From: Agaricus subrufescens
Lineage: Eukaryota > Basidiomycota > Agaricomycetes > Agaricales > Agaricaceae
Length of the DNA: 64,000 nucleotides
NCBI GenBank assembly: GCA_029945375.1
Contig: CM057061.1
Span: 930,001-994,000, forward strand
Reading direction: 5' to 3'
The position numbers and the translations under genes are program-made. The notes under the pieces were generated by a model that saw only the letters and a program-made list of their open reading frames with translations, did not search any database and was not told where the DNA came from. Positions 48,190-59,900 of the stretch are shown in pieces; the stretch's first letter is position 1, and each line of letters opens with the position of its first letter.

Positions 48190-48458
48190 GTTTGAGTGCG
48201 CTGTTGACGCGGTGCAAAAGGGACGAAAGGGGAGAGAAAAAGAGCGGAATAAATGCTTCAATGACGCCAGAATGACCAACCCGAGATTAGGAGCTCAAAG
48301 AAGTCAGGAGTTTCCGCGTTCAGAATGGCTCGCACACGTGACCGAGTAGTTCTTATGACGGACCGACGGTTGCATGTGGCCGATCGATATTCATATCGGT
48401 GTGAACGCGACATGGATTCGACATACAAATAGGCTCCGCTGGCCCGTGTTTCCTCACC
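48190..48458. promoter_or_regulatory. Divergent promoter region, tRNase Z / aminotransferase genes
   Basis: 269 bp between divergent start codons. A CACACGTGAC element at about 48333-48342 resembles an E-box (CACGTG). No TATA box was recognised. Confidence 0.4.
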
Positions 48459-49892
48459 ATGGCTCTCGACGTAGCAAAGGCCCGCTCCCACTTCCCCTCT
48501 CTCAAGTCAGGATACCTCTTCGCCGACAACGCTGGGGGCTCCCAAGCTGCCCAGGAAGTCATCGAAAGGATCTCTGATTATCTCTCCAACACTAACGTCC
48601 AGCTCGGCGCAGACTACTCCGTCTCTATCGAATCCACCAGGCGTGTCTTGGTTCAAAGTCCCACAGAAGCTGCCAAACTCTTCAATGCCCGATCTCCAGA
48701 TGAGGTCGTCTTTGGAAGCAGCTCTACCTTGAATCTCGAAAATCTTGCCAGGGGTCTGGAGGAAGACATTCAACCCGGCGATGAGTTCATCATCACGGGT
48801 GAACACGAAGGTCAGCCCTTCCTCAATCTCATTGATCATCTACCGAACATCGTGATCATAACAGCAAATGCTGGCGTCTGGAAGAAGCTGGCTAAACGTC
48901 GCGACGCAGTTGTTAAGGTTTGGCAGGCAAGGCCTCTTAACCCCGAGAATCCATACTCTGTCAGCCTTCAGATCGACGACCTTCTTCCTCTGATCTCCGA
49001 CAAAACTCGTATTGTCGCATTCACTGCCTGCTCCAATATTCTCGGAAGCATCGTCCCGGTCAAGCAAGTCACCCAAGCCATTCGTGCTGAGGCGAAATCA
49101 AAGGGTGCGAAAAAGGTCGAGATCTCTGTCGATTGTGTTGCGTATGCTCCCCATCGTCAGATCGACGTACAAGACTGGGACATCGATTTCTGCGTCTTTT
49201 CTTTCTACAAGGTCTGCCCATCTCCGAATTGAAAGAGGTTCAAATAATTTAACCCCTTTCTAGGTTTATGGACCTCATATATCCGGCCTCTATGTTCGTC
49301 ACTCCGTACTCAAAACGTCGGTGGCTCCTATCGTGCACCATTTCCTCAAAGTGAGCGATGTTGCGTACAAGCTCCAGCCAGGCGGTCCTGGCTACGAGAC
49401 TGTCTATGGGACGACTGGGGTTTTAGCCTACCTGCTTTCCCTCACACCTGCAAATAGCCTCCAGGCTTCTTGGGATGCAATTGCGCAACATGAACAGACA
49501 TTAGTCGAGCCGCTGATCCGATATCTCACCGAACCGAAACAATGGGCTCGAGGAGTTCGAGTAGTGGGTGATGCCACAGTCAATCTTACTCGAGTCCCAA
49601 CGATTAGTTTTGTCGTCGTCGGTGATCGCGCAATCAACAGCAAAGATATCATTGAAGTCTTTGACAAGAAGGGTGGTGTAAGTCTGCGAACCCAAGTCCA
49701 TGACATCGTCCAATCTGATCTCAACTCTAGATCGGTGTCCGATATGGCCACTTCTACGCTTATACACTCGTTTCCGATCTAACTCCTAAACTGAACCCAG
49801 ATGATGGAGTCGTCCGCATCTCACTGGTTCATTACAATACCGTAGAGGAAGTGAACAAAATTATAGGGATTCTGAAGGAAATTTTGGCATAA
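48459..49892 (+). CDS. Class-V aminotransferase, cysteine-desulfurase-like
   Basis: 442-residue PLP-dependent enzyme of fold type I. Exons 48459-49211, 49264-49677 and 49731-49892 join in phase. The N-terminus (SGYLFADNAGGSQAAQEVIE) and core (DEVVFGSSSTLNLENLARGL, ITGEHEGQPFLNLI, SVDCVAYAPHRQIDV) fit the family. The PLP-lysine region FSFYKVYGPHISGLYVR crosses the first splice site. SufS/NifS proteins usually have S-G-H-K here, so the F-Y-K variant matches the desulfurase-like subfamily of unclear substrate. I see no obvious mobile catalytic-Cys loop of the true desulfurase type. A mitochondrial presequence is absent, so it is probably cytosolic. It could supply sulfur or act on another amino acid. 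Confidence 0.85.
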
Positions 49893-50126
49893 AGGTCAAT
49901 TTTATGATCATTACCACAGGAATTGTACATGATATAAATGTTCGTTGAAACTACCGTGAAGTCCTTTTTTAAGTCCTTTGAGCAGAGTGATAGCAATAGT
50001 ACAATAACGAAGAATACAAAGTCCGCAGCATGAAAATCGTCAATATGAACACAACAAATCATGACACATCGTTCAATAGCAAGTGAAAGAATCATTGTCC
50101 ATGCCTCGGGTTAGGCATTAAGTCCA

Positions 50127-50648
50127 TCAGAAGTCGTGGCCTTTTATGGTGAAGTTGGAGGACCAGTTGCCAGAGTCACCGAACACTAACATCCTCATCA
50201 GCTTGGAGGTAGAAACATTAATTGAAAAAGGATACTCACAAGTGATGGAGTAATCATCATCCGTAATGACCAGGGGCACCTCGAATTTGACTTTGCCATC
50301 CAAGATATCGAAGTTATCGGCCAGAATAACTGCATAAGAGAGTGATTAGCTCTTGATCAAGCAAGACAATCGGGAGAGTGAAAGGCGCTCACCAGGAGTC
50401 CCAAGGTTATTTTTCCTCAACAAGACCAATCCATGCCTGTTCGTGATTTGTGCTGGGGCATCTGAGGTATCCCAGGTAACCTGGGCCTTTTGGCGACTGT
50501 GCCACACATCGCCAGCTTTAGGAGACGTGATATGAGGGACGTAGACATCCCGTGCTGCTAGCTCAGCAGTAGGTGCGGCCTGAGCGACGAAAGAACCGAG
50601 GAGAGCGACGGCGGTGAAGATAGAAGTGAAGCTGTCCGTGACCTTCAT
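50127..50648 (-). CDS. Small secreted Kre9/Knh1-like cell-wall protein
   Basis: 134 residues from exons 50648-50393, 50329-50240 and 50185-50127 (135 codons). A typical signal peptide comes first (KVTDSFTSIFTAVALLGSFV, cleavage near AQA). After that is a single beta-sandwich of the Kre9/Knh1 N-terminal family: ITSPKAGDVWHSRQKAQVTW, HGLVLLRKNN, VPLVITDDDYSITLFGDSGN and a terminal SSNFTIKG. These proteins are tied to beta-1,6-glucan assembly in yeast and are numerous as small secreted proteins in mushrooms. No Ser/Thr-rich GPI tail is present, so it should be freely secreted. A TATA box lies about 93 bp upstream. Confidence 0.85.
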
Positions 50649-50740
50649 GGTTGTCTAGAAGTGGGTGTGGGTGTGGAGTGGTCGTAAAAAGGTGATGTCG
50701 AGGACGGGATAGGGAACACTGACAGCCTTCGTAGGCGGCC

Positions 50741-50746
50741 TTTATA
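50741..50746 (-). promoter_or_regulatory. TATA box of Kre9-like gene
   Basis: TATAAA on the minus strand within GGAGTATAAAGGCC, about 93 bp upstream of the ATG at 50648. Spacing leaves room for a 5' untranslated region of about 60 nt. Suggests a regulated, highly expressed gene. Confidence 0.6.
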
Positions 50747-53677
50747 CTCCTTTTTCGCAATCAGTAGTCGCGCAAGTAAGGGGAAATTACGGGACGGGTC
50801 AGTTCCCAGCCGAGATTCAGTAGATCGCAGGAGCAGAGTCAGCTAACAACGAATTCATCAGTCTGCGGAATTGGGAAATTCATAGCACAGGCTCGGACCT
50901 TAGCTGGGTCCCCGGCAATAACTAAAAAGGTTAAGGCCTGAAGTAAACGTATACCCGTAACATACTCGGCGAGTCGTTATCTTGGGTAGCCGTGTTTACA
51001 CAATGATGATCTATGTTGAAACAGTGCTAGAACAGCCAAGCAGCCTCGATTAGGATCGATGTCACAGCGGCAGGGTCGGAGTCTCCTCTGACATCACGTC
51101 AGCTGCTACTGCATTTGGGCTGTGTTCGGCCACTCGCTCCCACTTCCTTGCTTTTTCCCGACGCACATCCCGGTCACCTGCTTCTTCGCAGAGTGGCGAG
51201 GCGGTATGACCTCCCCGCCACTGGAAAATCTGATTATGGATCAAAGTAATAATAGTCCGACCATTCGTCGATCACTAGCCACTGCAGACAGATGCATGTG
51301 GCTGCTACCGGTCAGCTGATACCTGCATACTCTTCTGCCTTCATTCCACGTCATTTATGATTCGTTCCAAGAATTTGAAAGGGCTTGTATTGCACAGATG
51401 GACCGACAAGCACTGAAGAACGTCGATTTACCCGGCAAACCGGGTCATATCAACACCTATCGTTCATGTGGTTGCGGTCATGACATTCCGATTTACCAAA
51501 CATGCATACGTCCAGTGGCCTCATAAGTCCGACTCAAACCGCACTTAATTCCCGTGTAACAAAAAACTCTAAGACGTGAGCCAATGGATAGCCTTACGGA
51601 TAGGATTATCAAAACTCGGTCTAAAGTCATATACACTTACTAATCACTGAAGCTCCGGGTACACAATACCTAGCCAGCACCCCAACACCCCAGGGCACCG
51701 TATCTTCACGTCGAACATGCTTCTAACCTCGGTGACAAGGCGACAATTAAAAGATGTCATTAAGCATTTTCGGTGTCATCTGTAGGTCGTCGGTGCGTCT
51801 AAAAAAAACGGCGCTAAAGTTAGAATTCCAAAGTCAGGTCTTGAAAGACCCTGTGTGGAACGAAACACCCCTATATAAATACTAATCCTGTGTCTATCCT
51901 GATGATAGGGTATCGTTCTTCGGCCGTTCCTTCATCAAGTAAAAAGGCTGACCGGTCGATCACACAATGCTGTGCTCACCGCAGCTTGTAGCGATCATCC
52001 AACCCTGCATTTTAATTAATTCCTATGAAAAACTCCGACCTCCCCTCTTTGAAACAGTACACCAACGGCCCGTTTCTCAAAATTTCACGACCATCTAACT
52101 TATATTCTCAATCCGTCCCCATCGGTGTCGGCTGAGGAGCGCCTCGTCTAAAATTGCCATCCTGACTTGCCGCTGTATGGTTTGTAAATGACTATACAAC
52201 TTCCTTTCAGCGGGTGGCCGATTTCAATATTCAAGTTGGAAAGGTTGTCATGGGTCAATCTACTTGATTTAACAGTATCAATTTTGCCACAATAATCCAC
52301 AATGCGAATATATGACCTCGCAGTCGGTACATAGTTGTACCATTTTAGCGGCCGCTTGATACTTAAGTCCGACTATTGGCGTCTCTCAACGATCTCTTAC
52401 TAGTCTGCGTCCATGTAGAACTTAAGTTTCACTCTCTCCACGACGTTACGCAGGGCCCCTCATCTTACTTTCCTGCTCAGGGCCAACCTGGTAAAAATGG
52501 CAGGCAGTGGACGCCAGCACCACTATTAGCGAGCGTATGCCCAAGAACAGAGTCAACAGACGACTTACTAAGGCCCGACGACGAACGGGTTAGAAATCTT
52601 ATCATGACTTAACTTAATCAAGCTCAAAACATCGTTTCCGGTGGGCTGTCTCTTGAGAGTCCTGACCCCATACCTGGAGATCGAGAACTTAAAATCGCTT
52701 CCCGGCAGGCCCGTGTAAACGACGCCACTTCAGCGCCACCCAATAGAAACACCGTAAATCCTCAACTTTTGAACACCGGAACCCCACACATTCCTGAACA
52801 AGTGCAAATATTCGGACAAAAGTTGAAATGTCAAAATCGTCCTTTACCTTGTCGCAGCTAATTCGCTGTGAACACAGAATTTCATTGAACCTGTATAGGC
52901 CCAAAGTGGGAATGATGCTGCTAAAAAAGGAAACAAAGAGCGTCCACTTTTGCGACCGTGGCGCCGAGTGAGACAGGTAAGGCGCATCTCTAGTGGGTAA
53001 GTAACTCCTTGATATACGGTGCGACCGTTTCAGCTCCATAAAATTATTCCAAGGAATAGACTCACGGAGCTGAGCGTAGACGAAGTTGAATTGATTTTAC
53101 CAGCACAGTTGCCATTGCCCCATTCTCCAAACTGGATTCACGGAGTACTGGAGTTGTAGACGAAGCTAGATGGAGCATCTGTGCCGTCACCGGTAGTTGC
53201 CGGCGCAGGGGTCCTAGCCACCACAAACTCGACTGAGCTTAATCTCGAATAGCCTCACAATACAAAATTTCGGAGGTGGCCCCTCTCCGCGGTAACACTC
53301 ACTGATTTGCTCACCAGCGATTACACCTTGATAGTTTTAACACATGGAAATGAGTGCGAACGAAGTTGGACAGAGCGGAACCCAACTTGGACGGGCTGTC
53401 GCGATACTTTTTGGCTTTTAGGCGGGCTGTCACCTCGCACGATCAAGCCCCAACGTTAATCTTTCTTTTTGACAAGCATAACAAAGTCTCTTTCCATCAC
53501 CCGACTCTCCGCCCCCGGTTAGGAGAAACTGTCATAAAGTCAAGCCTATCAATCACGATCCGGTTATTTTTACAAGAAGAGCGACTATCTGCGCACACGG
53601 AGCATCTGAGATGGCCATGCCACAGTGTAAATCCTTCCTCGCAGGTTCCGAATTTACCTGGCACGAAAGGGTGAGAG

Positions 53678-53685
53678 TATAAATA
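53678..53685 (+). promoter_or_regulatory. TATA box of FAD-monooxygenase gene
   Basis: TATAAATA, about 50 bp upstream of the ATG at 53734. The expected 5' untranslated region is short (about 20-25 nt). Confidence 0.6.
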
Positions 53686-53733
53686 CTGCTGAGCCTACGC
53701 CATCTAGTATCATTGTATCTTCTTCATCTTTCA

Positions 53734-55616
53734 ATGGCATCTCCCAAATTTCATATCGCAATCGTGTAAGTGACAAATCATTTTTGCATTAATGCAATAA
53801 CAGTAATGACTGATAATATTTTTACAGTGGCGGTGGTATCGGTGGCGTAGCCGCTGCCAGTGCGTTGACTTATGCTTATTTCCCCAAGTTAATTTTGTTG
53901 ATGTTTTGCCACAGTCTGTTTCGCGAGACATCCAGACATTAGTGTCGAAATTTTCGAGCAAGCACCTGAGTTCGGTGAGGTCGGGGCGGGGATTGGTGTG
54001 TGGCCCCGTATCTGGAAAACTCTCGCTCGCCTCGGCCTCGATGAAGACCTCGCACGTCTCCACGCTGTCAGGCCCACTTATGATCTGAGTATGCATCCAT
54101 CAACAATATCTCACATCATAAAAATGGTTCAACTGACCGTCTTTTTTCTCAGCCGATGTTTTCATCTTCCGTAAAGCTGATCAACCTAAAGGGGAGGATT
54201 TCTACAAGCTAACAACTCAAGGTGAGGCATAGTAGTTTCCCGTGTAGTGATTTCACTCATGACATGGTCTCCCAGGCTCCTTTTTACGATACCACCGCCC
54301 AGACGTCCTTAAAGTCCTCATAGATCACCTACCTGAGCGTGTCCCCACTCATTTCGGCCGACGACTTAACACCCACAGACGTCTTCCGAATGGAAAGATT
54401 GAACTTCAATTTGATGACGGCCTCGTAACGACGTGCGACATCCTCATCGGCTCTGATGGTGTTAGGTCGACTGTGAGGCGGGATGTCCTTACGGAGCAAG
54501 CACAGGAGGCCACTGCTGCTGGCCGCCCCGATGAAGCCGATGCCATCCTTCGTGGTATAGAGCCATCTTGGACTGGAATTGTTGCATACCGAGCCTTAGT
54601 CCCCACCGAACGTCTGCTGGCGTACCGTGATGCTCATCCCGAAGAGAAAGTTCGCGTCCCCGAGCATAATTCGATACCTGTCATGGTAAGTAAGTTTATT
54701 GTGTGGGGTATTCTGACTCTGAGATTGTCTTTTTCGATTGACAGTACATGGGGCAACACGTTGTAAGTGCTCGCTTGCTCCATCGCCACTTGATATCGAT
54801 CTAAGACTCCGCTTCAGAATGTTGTGGTATACCCAATTAGCTCTGGAAGGCTTATCAATGTTGCCGCCTTCCATGCCAAGGATGAACTTGCTGGAACACC
54901 CTTCAGCGGTCCGTGGGTGAGCCAAGTCAATAACCAAGAACTCCTAGACGCACATGCCGGATGGGAATCTGAGCTGCAAGCTATTCTCAAGGTGACTTTT
55001 CTGACTGTGAACAACGAAATTCTCGATGATCTGACTATCATAAAGTGTATCGACAGTCCATCTCGCTGGGCCGTCCACACAGTCCGCAAGCTGAAGACTT
55101 GGGTTCACGGAAGGGTGGTGCTCCTTGGAGACTCTGTGAGTTGTTTTGTTTTTTAAGTTTTATACAGGAAAACTCACCAGACCATTAGGCCCATGCGATG
55201 TCACCTCAACAAGCTTCTGGTGCTGGCCAAGCAATCGAAGACGCTTACCTTCTATCGACTCTTCTAGGTCACAAATTAACAAACTTGTCCAATGTTGAAA
55301 CAGCACTCCAAATTTACGACACTGTTCGCCGACCCATCGCTGAGGAAGTCGCCGAGAGATCTCTAGGAAATGGACGATTGTTCGGTCTCCAGCTAGAAGG
55401 TTTCGACGCTGACAAAGAGCCAGAACGTCTGCCCGAAATTGGTGATGCAGTGAAACAAAATTGGAAGTGGGGTGAGTTGGCAGTGTACCTTCTCGAAATG
55501 AATCGAAGCTGACATACACATTCTGTTCAGCTTGGACGACCACTATTGATCCCTCGGTCGAGAAAGCTGTTGGCATGCTGGAAGGTGCACTTGGCGAGAC
55601 CAGGGCACATCTTTAG
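53734..55616 (+). CDS. FAD-dependent monooxygenase, salicylate-hydroxylase-like
   Basis: 455 residues. Exons 53734-53765, 53828-53859, 53915-54088, 54153-54221, 54276-54685, 54745-54762, 54818-54991, 55046-55135, 55189-55471 and 55531-55616 (456 codons). Visible are the FAD fold HIAIVGGGIGGVAAA followed by EIFEQAPEFGEVGAGI, the DG motif ILIGSDGVRSTVRR, and the GD motif (VVLLGDSAHAMSPQQASGAG) assembled across a splice. This is the class-A flavin hydroxylase fold that converts salicylate-type aromatics or tailors polyketides and alkaloids; the substrate is unknown. There is no secondary-metabolite backbone gene beside it. The 54-nt intron at 54992-55045 keeps the frame whether spliced or not; removing it gives the usual family continuity (AILKCIDSPSRWA). 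One exon is only 18 nt. Confidence 0.88.
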
Positions 55617-56022
55617 ATGGCATCTCATTATTTCGTCCTCGGGTCTTCATTAGATGTGCATAGAGCTATTGTATTTTTATTTCCTCTCTCTTCAAGTAAT
55701 CAACGGCAACTGCCAAGAGATCCATATATCATGCGAGATCACCAGAAGCTATAAAGATGAGACCACGGAAAGGCACAGATTTCAGTAGGAGGTATATGCG
55801 CCACCTTAAAATCGAATGACTCGGAACTTTTGGGACCAAGAAGCGGAGAACCCTACGAAAATCTCAGATTATATTGTACTAGGTGTTACTCACAGATCAT
55901 TACAAATAGACTGGTGAGAGCTAATAGACCTGATAGATAAGCCGCAGAAGGATTATTCTCATAGCTTGTGGTGAGCATCCCATCCAACAGCCATGGCATA
56001 CATCCATTTGGGTGCCAGTTGT
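55617..56022. other. Convergent 3' region, monooxygenase / Rpb7
   Basis: 406 bp between two converging genes. Consistent with 3' untranslated regions; no gene seen. Confidence 0.55.
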
Positions 56023-56812
56023 CTAGTCTATCACACCCAGGTGGTCTTCTTTAATCGTTCCGATCGCAAACTGTTCGAAAAAGTAAACCTTAAAGCAGTA
56101 AGACCGAACAATTCAGAAACTCACAATCTCAGTCGCGTCAACACGTGTACCGACGATTTTTAGCCGAACGCGTGTATTTTTCTCAATAATCTACGACTGT
56201 CAGCTTGCTCCAATTGAATACATTCAGTGTCCTACCTGGTCTTCCGAAGCAAAGGAGGGAGGATTCGAATTCGGATCAAAGCGCATATTAGGGTGGATCA
56301 GCTATGCAGGATGAATCAACTGAGGCTTAGATGAGCCAAAGCGGCGTTCACAAACTTGGTGTGACACAAAAACAGTTAAAGGGCCAGCATCGGCAAAGAA
56401 GCCCATCTGTATGACGATTTTGAGAACCAGTCAGGTATGAGAATCCCCAGTGACCGACATTGAGATATGTACCTTATTCACATTGTTGACCACTCCGTCT
56501 ACAACCTCTCCCTTGAATGGTTTGAATACAATTGCTCGGTATCTTGTCACAAATTCGGCTTGCCCACTTCCACTAAGAACCATACCTTTCCCGATGTCAA
56601 GTATTGACACTACAGCGATGATATAGCCGAATTGACCAGAGCAGGTGCCCTCGACATCTGAGTAAAGTTTGGATTCTAAGAAACTGAGCATCCGGGGTCC
56701 AAAATATGATGGGTGAAGTAGAATGGTGTGCGTGAGTTCTTTCTATGGAAACATATATGCGTTTGATCGAGGCTCATAGGATATCTTCTTGGTTACTTAC
56801 AATGAAGAACAT
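56023..56812 (-). CDS. RPB7: RNA polymerase II subunit Rpb7
   Basis: 170 residues, close to the 171 of yeast Rpb7. Exons 56812-56801, 56742-56473, 56406-56356, 56301-56236, 56190-56125 and 56070-56023 (171 codons). The N-terminal RNP-like part reads MFFIKELTHTILLHPSYFGP, then VEGTCSGQFGYIIAVVSILD and YRAIVFKPFKGEVVDGVVNN. The OB-fold part has MGFFADAGPLTVFVSHQLIH and the terminal strand (RVRLKIVGTRVDATEIFAIG, then TIKEDHLGVID). It forms the stalk with Rpb4 and binds nascent RNA. The first coding exon holds just four codons, and four other exons are 48-66 nt. The start is fixed by the invariant MFF(I/L)KEL. Confidence 0.95.
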
Positions 56813-56950
56813 TGTCGGTTCAAAGTTCTGTCCTCGCGCCCACTTCCAGTGAACAACAGCTTACATAAGCATATAGTCGGTTGTCAATACATGTGAGCAG
56901 TGTCGAGTTATATATCGAATAAATTACTTTAAACCTGCATATCAATACAT

Positions 56951-59900
56951 TTAAACGACTTCCACACGTCTGCCTGTCGCCTCAGCATCGCTTCCTGTCT
57001 CCATCTCTGACAGCGCCAACCTATACCAAAATTATCAGCTCATTGAAGGGATTTAACCTACGAAGACTCACTTATACGCCTCACAACAATCTCTCCGTAT
57101 AGTGTGACTCTTCCATCGTTGTCGCTTCGAAGATGGTGCCTGCATCTCCGCATCCAAATCTGTGTATCGAAAGTTTGAGAAAACTGCGGACAATCAAGTA
57201 TAAAGTAACAGATTTACCAAGATTTTCCCCCAACAACGCGAGGCGCTCGACAGGTAGATATTGCCTAGGCGGTGAGGAGTACTTAGGGAATAGCAAGTTT
57301 ATGATAAGCGAGCAGCGCACCAGGATTGGTTTTTATCAAAGAACCGGAGAATGTGCAGCTTCACCTTGCGTTTCTCCCGAGCCTCTTGACAACCTTGCAA
57401 GATGTTCCTTGGTACATCAGGGTCGTCTTGTTCAAAAATGACAGCCGGCCACCATGGATAAGAATCTTGAATATGAATTATGAAGTCAGTACAATAATGA
57501 AACCAGAATGCATGTGAAACCAACCCGCTTTTGCCCACACTGCATGAAAAAGAAACACTTAGTGATCAAAGACACGACAGGGAAAGCGACAGAAACGCAC
57601 CGAGTGTCCCCCCCTCAAGCGCCTCATCTGTGAGAGACACACTCGCTAACCCCTCCTGACTTTTCCTTGATAGCGGTCCTTTTGGCATCGCGACAGAACT
57701 CCTCCTTCTCTTCCCCTTCCTTGATTCCTTAAGTTGGCCGGTATCGTCCGCAAACTCACTCTCAAAATCGCTCAATGAACTCAATTCCGAGTCTACACCT
57801 GCGCTTTTGGAGGGTTTACTTGGTGAGTCTACGCCAATCGCCGGCTGCCCTATGGATAATGGCACGAACATAGAGTTACCCTCCGCCACAGCAGACATCA
57901 AGGAATCTCTGCGTAACCTCTCCTGTCGTCTCTCCTCTTTTCGTTTCATGTTTTTGGCCCGTCGTATAGCCGGTGTGTCTAACTCCTCTATGATAATCGT
58001 ACCGTTGGCACCTTCAATAATTTTACGCCCTTCAAGCATTGACAAGTCGAGCGGTGGTAATTGCCTAGATGAAGAAGACACAGGAGCGGATGCAGGGGGA
58101 GAGGATGGCATATTCAAAGGAAGCTCCATCATAAGATTTGGACTAGGTTCTGGGAGGACAGGCGTTTCCGGTGGAGCTTTGATTTCCGGGGTTGGCAGTG
58201 CAGATGGAAGTCGATCAGGGAAGGCCATATTTGATCTAGTTGATGCGGAAGAAAGTGGAGGTCCAGCAATACTCGGTTCTGAGAAAGGTGACGTATACAG
58301 TACTTGGTTTTCCGAAGTTGGCATGCTGATAACTGAAAGTCTCGATGGCGCCTGCTCGGCTGGAGGAGCTGCATTAGATCTAGAGCCACTTGGTCAATAT
58401 TCACTACATACCTGTTTTCGCTCGTTTTCTTGGCGGAGGTTGTGTAGACCGGTCCACGGGTGGCAGACGTCCACCGCGCTTATGGTCAGGAGGTAAGATC
58501 CATCCAGCATCAAACATCTTGAATGAATCTCGATTATCGACATCAGAAACTACAGGAGGAACTTCCGATCGTCCCGGCAAGGTCATAGAAGGGCGTTTTC
58601 TACGAGGCGGTCGTTCAGATCTCGGGGACGTAGGGGTCAGCTGCCCGAATGGTTCCGTCACTGCACTGTCGCCATAGACACCTGCATTTGTATCAACCAT
58701 GATCTCGTTTGGCACTGACATCCTGAACTCAGGAGAACCAAGCATTGGCTGAGTATACGGAGGAAGATGCGTTGGAGGTGGAGGTGGCGGCAGTGGTGGA
58801 CGCACTAGAGCACCGAGTTGAGGTCGTAGAACTTCTTGTTCCGTGGGAGGTACAGTGTGGTTGTGATGTCCGCCATTCAACAAGGTCAAAGCTTCAGCAG
58901 CAGTGGCCATAGCAGCGGCGGCAGCAGCAGCCTTCTTTGCTTTAGCTCGTTCATATTCGGCCTTACGGTCACGTTTGGGTTTCTTTGCTCTGGGCGGTGG
59001 GGGTGGGGCTGGAGTGGGCAGACGTTTAGGAATGGCAAGTTCGTAATGGAAGAGAGATTGAAGAGGCTCCTCTTGGAGGTCCATGTTGAGGTCGGGTTTA
59101 ATGATATCTGTGACGGTAAGGAGTTCAAGAACATCCATCGGTGGTTCCAAGTCACCAACGGTAGCGTGATTATGCGAAGACCAAGATGAAGCCTCAGCCT
59201 CATCGTTTCCCCTAGTATGGCCGTTCACTTGAGCATCAATTCCAACCTCTGGCTTTACTTCGGGATGAATGCCATTGGTAGTGGGCTTTTGGGAAGTAAT
59301 AACACGTTCTTTATCGAGCATACCATATATGGGCGGAATGTTTTTCTTCAGTCGAGAGGCAGCCCTATAGATGGCCGAATCTGATTTGTTATACAACAGT
59401 GCATTAGCAACCACGAGGTCAACATCGTCCTGACTCAGGTTAATCGGGGATCAAAGCATAAATGACGCCAACAAGACACACCTGGAAAGCCTGAACGTCC
59501 CAATATTCGTGCCTGTCTAATTTTGCCTCAATCATATTCCAGCACATCGGCTTTGCGACAACATCGTAATAATCAGGAACAACAAGCTTCGAGACTGGAT
59601 TCTTGAAGAACTCTTGTTTGTCCAAGCTGGTGCAAACGAGTTACTATACACTAGTGTACTAGAGCGATATGAAGTATACTCACAGTACGATGCGATCCAA
59701 GACATGCCTCATAGTATCTTCATGCGAGAAGAATGCCTTGGAAACAACGTCATAAATGACCTCTGCCTGCCTGTACTTTCTGGATTCCCGCTTCCGACAC
59801 AGTTCTGTCAATGAACGTAAGGCAAGAAGGTCGTCCCGTAACCGCATTAGTTGCTAGTCCTGAGTCAAAACACAACCGTAATTTTGAGTGATTGAAAGAC

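Larger units (their letters stand above)
50649..53733. other. Gene-free tract (3.1 kb)
   Basis: Lies between the divergent Kre9-like and FAD-monooxygenase genes. Only promoter elements near both ends can be supported. No family-like peptide, tRNA or clear terminal repeats in the interior. Two imperfect copies of CACGGAG(N)nGTAGACGAAG occur near 53063 and 53140. Confidence 0.5.

Noticed and set aside
48190..48279. Extended tRNase Z start adding 30 residues
   Set aside because: The initiating codon would be TTG; kept only as a possible non-AUG form in the findings.
57807..58496. 229-codon plus-strand ORF
   Set aside because: Antisense to the coding linker of the Nto1-like gene. No family features, and it crosses a real splice site of that gene.
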